Program-made: the position numbers and the translations under genes | In this document: one piece after another, positions 7,840-13,574 of the stretch | Layout of the letters: the number at the start of each line of letters is the position of its first letter | Position numbering within the stretch: position 1 is the first letter of the stretch | Virus record (IMG/VR): IMGVR_UViG_3300025141_000868 | Coordinates: 1 to 22,065 of that record | Direction: 5' to 3' (one strand) | Source of the DNA: a virus | Length of the DNA: 22,065 nt | Notes under the pieces: model-generated | The model's database searches: none | The model's input: the letters and a program-made list of their open reading frames with translations, nothing else | What the model was told of the DNA's origin: nothing

Positions 7840-8023
7840 TTATAAAACCCTCCATATTATAGTTTTTTATTTGGTTATAGGATAAATGCGGATGCACCTA
7901 TCCATATTTAAGAGCAACACAGAGTGCGCCCTTACCTATAAATAGTATTTTTGCTGCTCTCGGATATGCTTTTTTGGTGACCGATCACAACACAGTGGTC
8001 CTTTTAACACATTCTATACAAAA
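7840..8023 (-). other. 184-nt gene-free leader with inverted repeat
   Basis: This is the longest gap in the window. It holds the candidate promoter at 7938-7947, flanked by the imperfect inverted repeat AGAGCAACA (7911-7919) and TGCTGCTCT (7952-7960). Nearer the gene is a second small inverted repeat, GGATA/TATCC, on the coding strand. No open frame with a ribosome site was found. Convincing hairpin-plus-T terminators are absent after the gene ending at 8024. Confidence 0.45.
7938..7947 (-). promoter_or_regulatory. Candidate late promoter motif upstream of the 529-residue gene
   Basis: The coding strand reads CAAAAATACTATTTAT, which matches 11 of 13 positions of the recalled T4 late consensus TATAAATACTATT. 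This is the best match of the four sites. It lies about 99 nt before ATG 7839, leaving a long untranslated leader. Confidence 0.55.
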
Positions 8024-8644
8024 CTAGAATATTCTATAGGATCCGGACACCACATAACATAGCGATACGGCACCAAATGGCGATTGGATAGAAATATTTT
8101 GTTCTCCGTCAATAGTGTGATCTTGAAAGCCCTCTACCACTAGCGTTCTCGTACCGTCAACACCATCAGGAGCCTTTACGTATATGACGTCTCCCACGCT
8201 CGGACTGGAGGGCGTAGTCCATGTGCGAGCAGCAGTAAATGTTGCTGAACCATAGTTAAAGCCGGGCCGTAAATTTCCATTTTCGTTTCCAATAGAATAA
8301 ACGTTTAAGCTTGAGTCTCCACCTGAACTAGTGATCCCTGTTAGCCGGCTGCCGTCCCCTTCAAAAAAAGACGCAGAGACTCCAATGGATGCGCTAAGTT
8401 CGCCAGTGATCGCCAGCGTGTCGCCATCAAATGTTAAATTAGATTCACACGTAAGGGTGTTGGCGTCACCGTCCACATTGGTAATTATGGCATTGTTAGT
8501 TGCGTTGGACACACGCGGAACATTAATAACAGAAGCGCCATCAGAGGTGCTTAAGTTTCCCGAAACTATATTTCCTACAACAAGCTCGCCAGGAATATAA
8601 TTCTGAGCGGCAATTACGTTTCCGCTTAGTGCGTTGTATGCCAT
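8024..8644 (-). CDS. MAYN-type beta-rich structural protein
   Basis: This 206-residue protein begins MAYNALSGNVIAAQNYIPGE, related to the start of the protein at 4998-6125. It contains FFEGDGSRLTGITSS at about residues 100-114; the GDGSxLTG pattern is common in phage fibre-like and trimeric beta proteins. The C-terminal 60 residues (GDVIYVKAPDGVDGTRTL, ending VSGSYRIF) form the same module as in the 529-residue protein downstream. It thus combines the N-terminal type of one neighbour with the C-terminal type of another, which suggests a gene family grown by duplication and module exchange. AGGAGG precedes ATG 8644, 24 nt after the previous stop. Confidence 0.65.
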   Translation of the reverse strand: MAYNALSGNVIAAQNYIPGELVVGNIVSGNLSTSDGASVINVPRVSNATNNAIITNVDGDANTLTCESNLTFDGDTLAITGELSASIGVSASFFEGDGSRLTGITSSGGDSSLNVYSIGNENGNLRPGFNYGSATFTAARTWTTPSSPSVGDVIYVKAPDGVDGTRTLVVEGFQDHTIDGEQNISIQSPFGAVSLCYVVSGSYRIF

Positions 8645-8668
8645 GCAATGGTGCCTCCTATATTATAA

Positions 8669-9376
8669 TTAGAAGACGAACCAATTGGTACCATTAGAAT
8701 AAAGGCTAATTGCTGGATATGAACCGGTAAGGATGTATTTATCGATCATATCGATATGGAATCCGGTCGCCGAACCTGTAACAGTGATGCTGCCTGTTCC
8801 TCTGTTTCTCATCTCGTCCTTAATGATCAGAAGACGGCCAGTGTTGGAGCCAGATGGCTTAGGAATTCTGATGGTTACATCATTTGCCTGAACGACTCCA
8901 ATTATATACTCAGCAGACTTAACTGTATGTACTGTTCCGGTGACCTGATAGTAATAACCACCAAAGCCGCGCACACGCACAGATTCATCGTGGGCTGACG
9001 CACTTAAAATATAAGTAGATGTGCCCCATCCAGTCTTAGTTACTGTTAAACTACCTGTTCGTATATGAACATCGTCATTGGTGTTACCAAAATAGGTTGA
9101 TCCCGTGGCGCCAATAACAGTTATGTCCTCGTAATGAAAACTGCTAGCAGAAATTGCACCCTTAACACGGAGTGTGCCTGTCAAATGTAAAGTGTGCCCA
9201 GGAGATCCTATGCCACTATGAGAGCTAGTATAATACGTTAAATGTGCAGAACCTGTAGTATGTCCGCCACCTGATGCCGTAACAAACTGAAGCGAGTAGG
9301 CTGGGCCGGCAGATCCAGATCCGCCATCACCACCGCTGTCTGCGCAATCAACATATGCCCATCCGAACCTAGCCAT
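8669..9376 (-). CDS. Beta-rich structural protein with fibre-type C-terminal module
   Basis: This 235-residue protein starts MARFGWAYVDCADSGGDG, then a glycine/serine-rich segment. Residues about 75-115 (GTLRVKGAISASSFHYEDIT, VIGATGSTYFGNTNDDVHIR) look like repeated short beta strands of fibre proteins. The C-terminus runs VTIRIPKPSGSNTGRLLIIK to ISLYSNGTNWFVF. This IIKDE...NGTNW pattern is recurrent at the ends of phage fibre and tip proteins and matches the end of the 375-residue protein at 4998. The start at 9376 has CGGAG upstream. The preceding 63-nt gap contains no terminator or promoter motif that I can see. It is probably a virion surface component; the exact location is unknown. Confidence 0.65.
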   Translation of the reverse strand: MARFGWAYVDCADSGGDGGSGSAGPAYSLQFVTASGGGHTTGSAHLTYYTSSHSGIGSPGHTLHLTGTLRVKGAISASSFHYEDITVIGATGSTYFGNTNDDVHIRTGSLTVTKTGWGTSTYILSASAHDESVRVRGFGGYYYQVTGTVHTVKSAEYIIGVVQANDVTIRIPKPSGSNTGRLLIIKDEMRNRGTGSITVTGSATGFHIDMIDKYILTGSYPAISLYSNGTNWFVF

Positions 9377-9439
9377 TTGGATAAGCTCCGATCAACTTTG
9401 TATACAAAAATTTTATGCTTTGGGGCATTGAGGGTCTCC

Positions 9440-9883
9440 TTAGAATGTGCTGCATGCAGCATAACATCTGACGTCTGCTGTTGTGCCGACAAAGGCGACT
9501 CGATCAACTCCCGCTATCTCCCAAGTTACCATTTCTCGCATCGCGGCAGTTTGAGAGCCTTCGGCGGTGCCACTATCTGCCACTGTGATGGTAATAGGGG
9601 TTCCATCAACTCCAGTCTCCACACCGAGTGTGTTAAGGGGCGCCCACTTACCAAATGCATGGTTGTAGCCGTATACTGTGACAGTTAAATTTGTACTGTT
9701 ATTCTTGTCTATCAGCAAAACATGCAAATATCTTTGATTTTCGGTGGAATATCCGTCGTATTGAGGGTTGGCCGAATCTAAGTCGGTCACCGCAACAACA
9801 TCTATTTCTACACCTTGGGTTTGGATTAAGCTTTTTGGACCCCTAGTTCGGCCCCAACTCTTATATGCAAAACTACTCGCCAT
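9440..9883 (-). CDS. Small beta-rich structural protein, unknown
   Basis: This 147-residue protein starts MASSFAYKSWGRTRG behind TAGGAG. It looks like one compact beta domain (LHVLLIDKNNSTNLTVTVYG, then WEIAGVDRVAFVGTT). There is no signal peptide, membrane helix or coiled coil. It lacks the C-terminal module of the next four genes, but it heads the same cassette and has a promoter-like motif about 31 nt before its ATG. Its size and fold impression would suit a head decoration protein. That is inference from position; I do not recognise the family. Confidence 0.6.
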   Translation of the reverse strand: MASSFAYKSWGRTRGPKSLIQTQGVEIDVVAVTDLDSANPQYDGYSTENQRYLHVLLIDKNNSTNLTVTVYGYNHAFGKWAPLNTLGVETGVDGTPITITVADSGTAEGSQTAAMREMVTWEIAGVDRVAFVGTTADVRCYAACSTF

Positions 9884-9913
9884 TATAAAACTCCTAAATT
9901 TTAACTATCACAA

Positions 9914-9923
9914 ATAAATAGTC
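9914..9923 (-). promoter_or_regulatory. Candidate late promoter motif (GACTATTTAT variant)
   Basis: The coding strand reads AATAAGTGACTATTTAT, overlapping the stop of the bS21 gene, about 31 nt before ATG 9883. It differs by one base from the 10-mer at the other three sites and has the same spacing to its gene as the scaffold site. Its upstream half is the weakest match to the T4 late consensus. Confidence 0.4.
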
Positions 9924-10167
9924 ACTTATTTTTTCTATTGCGTCTTTCTTGTGCTCTTTGCCGTTTTCTTTGTTCTCTCAATCGAAGTCGCTGAGCTTTA
10001 AGGCGTTTTTCTTTTTTAGCCTCAGATGGCTTTTTATAATAACGCCTATCGCGTACTTGTTCTACTATCTTTTCTTTCTTAGTTTTCTTAATAAATCTTC
10101 TAATCATCTTCTCAACGTTGTTACCGCACTGTCTAATGTGAACCGTAACGTTAGCATTCTTTTTCAT
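9922..10167 (-). CDS. Phage-encoded ribosomal protein bS21
   Basis: This is an 81-residue, extremely basic protein. From memory, E. coli bS21 has [20 protein letters not shown] then RREFYEKPTTERKRAKAS; this protein has EKMIRRFIKKTKKEKIVEQV then RDRRYYKKPSEAKKEKRLKA. The order RRF...E.R.R.(Y/F)Y.KP...K is the family signature, and length is close to cellular bS21 (about 71) with an Arg/Lys-rich tail. bS21 sits on the 30S platform near the 3' end of 16S rRNA, where messages pair. The start is ATG 10167, which overlaps the upstream stop as ATGA and has GGAAGG before it; an in-frame ATG at 10182 is less likely. It is co-transcribed with head-core genes, pointing to late expression. Phage bS21 homologues are known elsewhere, but its effect on host ribosomes here is inference. 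Confidence 0.87.
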   Translation of the reverse strand: MKKNANVTVHIRQCGNNVEKMIRRFIKKTKKEKIVEQVRDRRYYKKPSEAKKEKRLKAQRLRLREQRKRQRAQERRNRKNK

Positions 10168-10589
10168 TTCATTGCCTTCCAAACTTGCGAAGCACCACCG
10201 ATGAGAGAACTAATATCTACTCCTCCATCATCCGGATTCCCTAAATCAACGGAGCCTCCTTTAGGGCTAGAGGCCTCGCGACGGCTCATAGGAGCGGTAT
10301 TTTCAAACAAATCAACTCCGTTATATGCATCATTTCCAATAGAGTCCATTAGTTTTCGTCTATGTTCTCGGAGCTTCTGTCGTGAATCATCGGCATGCCT
10401 TTGCATTTTCTGATCTTCATTAAATAGTTTGCGAGGAGGTTTTTGCTGTGCTTCGACAACAAGATTTCCTTGCATGCCTTTAGCCACTTCGGCTACGACA
10501 TTTGATAGGAGCCCTTCTTCGATGAGAACTTCATGAATGCACTCTTTAACGAGCGGCTTGATTAATTGTTTTAAGTCTGATTTCTTCAT
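10164..10589 (-). CDS. Probable head-core/internal protein, LKQLIKPLVKE family
   Basis: This 141-residue protein starts at ATG 10589, which overlaps the upstream stop as ATGA and has AGGAA before it; the longer frame from 10613 adds eight residues without a ribosome site. The N-terminus MKKSDLKQLIKPLVKECIHE continues as VLIEEGLLSNVVAEVAKGM. This conserved-looking amphipathic helix resembles, but is not identical to, the leader on four other proteins here and contains V-K-E and L-I-E sites. The middle is charged and helical (residues about 55-85), and the C-terminus is glycine-rich (RREASSPKGGSVDLGNPDDG). It is translationally coupled to bS21 downstream. A component of the prohead core, or a capsid-packaged protein, fits the context; the function is unproven. 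Confidence 0.6.
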   Translation of the reverse strand: MKKSDLKQLIKPLVKECIHEVLIEEGLLSNVVAEVAKGMQGNLVVEAQQKPPRKLFNEDQKMQRHADDSRQKLREHRRKLMDSIGNDAYNGVDLFENTAPMSRREASSPKGGSVDLGNPDDGGVDISSLIGGASQVWKAMK

Positions 10590-11605
10590 TTTATTCCTGC
10601 TAAATATTTCCAACGTTGGTTTTGTTCTGTGAGCCTGTTGTTTCCTGGCGAGCGCTTGCTGCGGCCAATTCGCTGATCTGGATTTTTTGCGCGATTCAAC
10701 ATATCAGCCCTCTTCTTCACCCACGCTGCTTTTTCTTGAGCCGCGATCTCTTCTGGGGATTGACCCTTTTTAGCGTCTGGCGCCTTAAGAACATCAACAT
10801 CGTAACTACTAGGTTCAAGCTTCTGCTTGGGCTTAACTTCCGATTTAATACGTTGCAACATTTGTGTTAGCCACTCAATTTCAATCTCTGCAATCATTCG
10901 CGCGTTAGCTGCGAGTGCTTGGTTGCCTGCTAAATCCATTATATCGTCTTCAACTAAAGTTCTCCAATATGTAATAATAGCATTGCCTAAAATAAACTTA
11001 AAATGAAGAAGATCAATGTTATTAAAGAGATTTTGAAGCTGCTGTACAATGTATTTTTCTGCGACCTCACGCGGGACGGGAGGGGGCGCCTCCGAATCAG
11101 CATCTTTAGCTGCAGCGGCATTGGCCACTTTTCTTCTAAACTCGGGGTTGGGCACGTTTTCTGACACAGGAGCGGGTGCTGCTATCGGCGTAGGGGTGGG
11201 TGGGCCCGGGGCTTCCTGCGCTGTCGATAGAGTGAAAAACTCTTTTGCTTTTTCTTTAATAAATCCGGTCGCGAGCTGCAGAAGTTGTACAAGGTTTCCC
11301 TTTGAGCCGACATCTTTAAAATATTCAGTAACGCCAGAAACATCACCATCGATCATCTGGCAGGCCAATTGGTTCACATAAAATGCCATACCTTTTTCAT
11401 CTACGGCCTGGAGAGTCTCAGGATCTGGTTCTAGTTCTGGAGATTTTAGGGCGGCCGGATTGCAGGCTGGGGACATTTCTGAAGCTTTTTTGGCTTTGTC
11501 GGAAAGCTGCCCAACTGCTCCTCGCATAGTGGAGGTAAAGTCCTCATTCAGTGTGCGATTTTGGAACTGGTGCCATGGGTAACTAAATTGTTTTTTACTA
11601 TTCAT
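10586..11605 (-). CDS. Probable head-core protein with Pro-rich linker and LAGIK end
   Basis: This 339-residue protein follows the prohead protease with an 8-nt overlap. A helical N-terminal half (to about residue 125) is joined by a Pro/Ala linker (APGPPTPTPIAAPAPV) to a second helical domain (residues about 180-270, with VQQLQNLFNNIDLLHFKFIL and EIEIEWLTQMLQRIKSE). A charged tail follows, ending RWKYLAGIK. The scaffold ends in a similar RMCRLAGINK, which suggests a shared assembly or docking signal. I do not recognise the family. Between protease and scaffold, T4 has no such gene. A core or internal virion protein is my best guess from position. Confidence 0.55.
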   Translation of the reverse strand: MNSKKQFSYPWHQFQNRTLNEDFTSTMRGAVGQLSDKAKKASEMSPACNPAALKSPELEPDPETLQAVDEKGMAFYVNQLACQMIDGDVSGVTEYFKDVGSKGNLVQLLQLATGFIKEKAKEFFTLSTAQEAPGPPTPTPIAAPAPVSENVPNPEFRRKVANAAAAKDADSEAPPPVPREVAEKYIVQQLQNLFNNIDLLHFKFILGNAIITYWRTLVEDDIMDLAGNQALAANARMIAEIEIEWLTQMLQRIKSEVKPKQKLEPSSYDVDVLKAPDAKKGQSPEEIAAQEKAAWVKKRADMLNRAKNPDQRIGRSKRSPGNNRLTEQNQRWKYLAGIK

Positions 11606-12203
11606 CCTCTATGATCTCATTTAACAATCTGTTAATGCGGTCTGCTTTAGTGAATACTCTATTTTTAAACTCCTTCGCCTCTTTCATCATAAAGGCATTC
11701 GGAGTCGATGGCTCAGAAACAAAGTCAAAACAGATTAGTTGAAAGTCATCCTCGACTATGGTGCTATTCTTATCTTCGCGAACAGAGCCCATTCCGCGAG
11801 AGGAAATACCCATCTTGCAGCCGCCATTGACCAGCTCTTGGAGTATTTTGCCGGCGGGCGTATTTAAAACTTGCACCTTTCCCATTACATTGTTTCCCTC
11901 CATCCAGACGGAAGTAACACGATGAGATACTTTTTCTAGTTGGATGACATTTGTCTCGGGATGATCTAGTTCGCCCAAGGCGCGACTTTCTTTAACGAGC
12001 TTTTGATAGTTATTAACTTCACGGACGAGAACATTGCGCGGATAAACTCGGCCGTTTCCATTTTCGATGTCACACTCTTGAAGCTTTCCAGACAACATCA
12101 TTCCGCCGTTTGCGACAAACCTCTTTTCTTCTTCTGTCAGAAGATCTTGGCAAATGCCGCCTTCACATAGTTCATAATATTCTCGTAAAAGTTTCTTGCT
12201 CAT
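11598..12203 (-). CDS. Prohead maturation protease, T4 gp21-like
   Basis: This 201-residue serine protease (T4 gp21 is 212 residues) is expected to cut scaffold, capsid protein and internal proteins after (L/I)-x-E during head maturation. Family features visible are the fold start MMLSGKLQECDIENGNGRVY at about 35-54, the catalytic-histidine block GELDHPET (His81), and the catalytic-serine block GCKMGISSRGMGS (Ser134 or Ser135). FDFVSEPSTPNAFM follows at about 159-172. The N-terminus MSKKLLREYYELCEGG holds L-x-E-type sites that may be self-processed. It begins at ATG 12203 with AAGGA upstream, two bases after the stop of a 34-residue ORF. A small 5-bp hairpin lies shortly upstream of the ribosome site. 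Its position after portal and before scaffold and capsid matches T4 order. Confidence 0.9.
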   Translation of the reverse strand: MSKKLLREYYELCEGGICQDLLTEEEKRFVANGGMMLSGKLQECDIENGNGRVYPRNVLVREVNNYQKLVKESRALGELDHPETNVIQLEKVSHRVTSVWMEGNNVMGKVQVLNTPAGKILQELVNGGCKMGISSRGMGSVREDKNSTIVEDDFQLICFDFVSEPSTPNAFMMKEAKEFKNRVFTKADRINRLLNEIIEDE

Positions 12204-12204
12204 C

Positions 12205-12309
12205 TTAAATCCTTGTTCGTGCGGGCGCTACCCGCGCGGGCGTGCAACCTTTCTTGCAGAGTCTAACGGGCTGGAGGGCCCACTTCTGTGTCCAAAACGC
12301 GTTCGTCAT
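12205..12309 (-). CDS. Possible 34-residue basic peptide
   Basis: A short frame begins at ATG 12309 behind GGGAG and ends with TAA at 12205, one base before the protease ATG. It fills almost exactly the 111-nt gap between two genes in an operon that otherwise has no such gaps. The peptide starts MTNAFWTQKWALQPVRLCKK and is basic, with two cysteines and a Thr/Pro/Ala/Arg tail. Packing and a ribosome site support it. The short length and a GC-rich stretch holding a hairpin (12221-12235) leave open that this is an untranslated leader of the protease gene. No family is recognised. Confidence 0.4.
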   Translation of the reverse strand: MTNAFWTQKWALQPVRLCKKGCTPARVAPARTRI

Positions 12310-12314
12310 TTTCT

Positions 12315-12713
12315 CTATTCTCCCGTATGGGCGGCTAGCGCTTTCTTTAGGCGCGCCAGATGGGTGCGCACGTCGGTCGGAATATTGCCCCCAAGCTTCG
12401 CCACATCCAGGCGTGCTTTGCCGAGATCTTGCGATACCTGCTTTGCGCTGGCAGAGCCGCCGCCTGTCAGACCACGAAGTGCAGCTTGAGCGCCAGAGGA
12501 GCGGGCCGCTGCAGCTTGTTCTGAGCCGCTTTGAGATGTGGTATCTTCTTCTTCTGTCGATGTCGAGGCATCGGCGGCTTGCGGAATCGAGGTCTGGCGG
12601 CGCCCTTGGCGCGGGCGAGGCGCGCTGCCGTAGCTGCCGATTTCATCTATCATATCCGCTTCTTTCAATTCTTCAAGAATAATCTCTTGTAATCTCTTTT
12701 TAGTAATCTTCAT
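12315..12713 (-). CDS. Leader-bearing small protein, putative internal head protein
   Basis: This 132-residue protein starts at ATG 12713, 10 nt after GGAG; a GTG at 12719 is possible but too close to that ribosome site. The N-terminus MKITKKRLQEIILEELKEAD belongs to the leader family shared with the genes starting at 21709, 19246 and 18899, with I-L-E at residues 12-14 as a possible prohead protease site. The remainder is low complexity: Arg/Pro/Gln, then Ser/Thr/Glu, then Ala/Gly-rich, then a short helix (AKQVSQDLGKARLDVAKLG). It occupies the interval between portal and protease where T4 has the small core genes 67 and 68, but no sequence similarity to these is visible. Confidence 0.6.
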   Translation of the reverse strand: MKITKKRLQEIILEELKEADMIDEIGSYGSAPRPRQGRRQTSIPQAADASTSTEEEDTTSQSGSEQAAAARSSGAQAALRGLTGGGSASAKQVSQDLGKARLDVAKLGGNIPTDVRTHLARLKKALAAHTGE

Positions 12714-13026
12714 TTTCACTTAACTCCATTTTTTGTGAATATTGTATTCCGTTATCTCCAAAAACCATATTGAATACATAAGATGTTCCGGAAGATAACC
12801 ATCCCAAAAGGAAAAAATTAAACACAGTTACATCAAAACTAAATAGTTCGGTGAACGGAGAAAGAAGCATTAAAAACCAACCAACGTGAAATCCCATACA
12901 CATCGGACAATTTGCTAATTCTCCAAGCTTTCCTTTTTTGGGCCTTAATCTCGAAAATATCTTGCCATAGACAAGAATTTGTGTGAGCCCGTAGGCGCAC
13001 AATATGAATGTTAATAGCTCTGTCAT
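12700..13026 (-). CDS. DUF1360-like integral membrane protein
   Basis: This 108-residue protein has three likely membrane helices: residues about 3-20 (ELLTFILCAYGLTQILVY), about 47-65 (FHVGWFLMLLSPFTELFSF) and about 68-90 (VFNFFLLGWLSSGTSYVFN). Before the second helix is LANCPMCMGFHVG. A CPxCxGFxxG motif followed by a hydrophobic helix is characteristic of DUF1360 proteins as I recall them; their function is unknown. The motif is short, so assignment is moderate. It is coupled by overlap to the next gene and lies between portal-side genes and the protease. In T4, prohead assembly begins at the inner membrane on the portal, so a membrane protein here could help initiation. That is inference. 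Confidence 0.65.
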   Translation of the reverse strand: MTELLTFILCAYGLTQILVYGKIFSRLRPKKGKLGELANCPMCMGFHVGWFLMLLSPFTELFSFDVTVFNFFLLGWLSSGTSYVFNMVFGDNGIQYSQKMELSENEDY

Positions 13027-13034
13027 TTATTCCC

Positions 13035-13574
13035 TTACATTGTATACAGATAATTCAACGAATAAGGATCTCGGATGTATCCCTTTCGAATCGATCCTTG
13101 CTGAACGCGCTGCGGAACTTCTCCCAGCTCCGTCGAGTCTTCATTGTCGGGATCAATAAACTCGTCATCAGTCATAGAGATTATTGCGTCTGTGGCCTCA
13201 AAGTAGGGGCGCTCTTCAGTAATAAAGTTGTAGATACTCAGGAGCGCCATTTTGGAAGCGCTCAGCGTCTCGCTTTTCGGAGTTTCCATTGTGGCCTCAA
13301 ACGAGCCATAAAAAGCTCCCGCCTGAATAGATTCTGGAATAACCACGCCTCTCTTGCGTAAAAAAGAGAATAGTCTATTTTGAGCCCCATAAACATAGTC
13401 GGACATTATTTCTTTAGGGAATGCCACCACTTTGTTCTTAGAAGCAGATAGTATAATGTCCATGTCGCCATGATCAAAAATCATCAAATCGCCATTTAGG
13501 CTTTTGCGAATGTCCATCTCCAGGGTGACCAACTTTTTGTTGGCCTCTTCGCCAACTCTAATCGTTATCGCCAT
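13035..13574 (-). CDS. Conserved phage protein of unknown function
   Basis: This 179-residue soluble protein starts MAITIRVGEEANKKLVTLEM. Residues 20-50 (DIRKSLNGDLMIFDHGDMDI, ILSASKNKVVAFPKE) look like a compact alpha/beta start. The middle is helical (RLFSFLRKRGVVIPESIQ), and the end is acidic and then basic (DPDNEDSTELGEVPQRVQQG). There is no signal peptide or membrane helix. It overlaps the preceding gene by 17 nt and lies in the portal-to-protease block, so a role in head assembly is plausible. I recall similar hypothetical proteins in marine T4-like phages, without a known function. Confidence 0.6.
   Translation of the reverse strand: MAITIRVGEEANKKLVTLEMDIRKSLNGDLMIFDHGDMDIILSASKNKVVAFPKEIMSDYVYGAQNRLFSFLRKRGVVIPESIQAGAFYGSFEATMETPKSETLSASKMALLSIYNFITEERPYFEATDAIISMTDDEFIDPDNEDSTELGEVPQRVQQGSIRKGYIRDPYSLNYLYTM

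Noticed and set aside
7974-8003. Imperfect palindrome GGTGACCGATCAC...GTGGTCC as a terminator of the gene ending at 8024
   Set aside because: The arms pair only with a multi-base bulge, and on the minus strand A-rich rather than T-rich sequence follows. A plus-strand reading has T residues but no gene to terminate.
10168-10182. Earlier in-frame ATG of bS21 at 10182
   Set aside because: ATG 10167 forms the ATGA overlap typical of this operon and has GGAAGG at good spacing. The extra five residues lie outside the bS21 family pattern.
12221-12235. GC-rich hairpin before the protease as a terminator
   Set aside because: The stem is only 5 bp and no T-run follows on the minus strand. It may affect translation but is not an intrinsic terminator.
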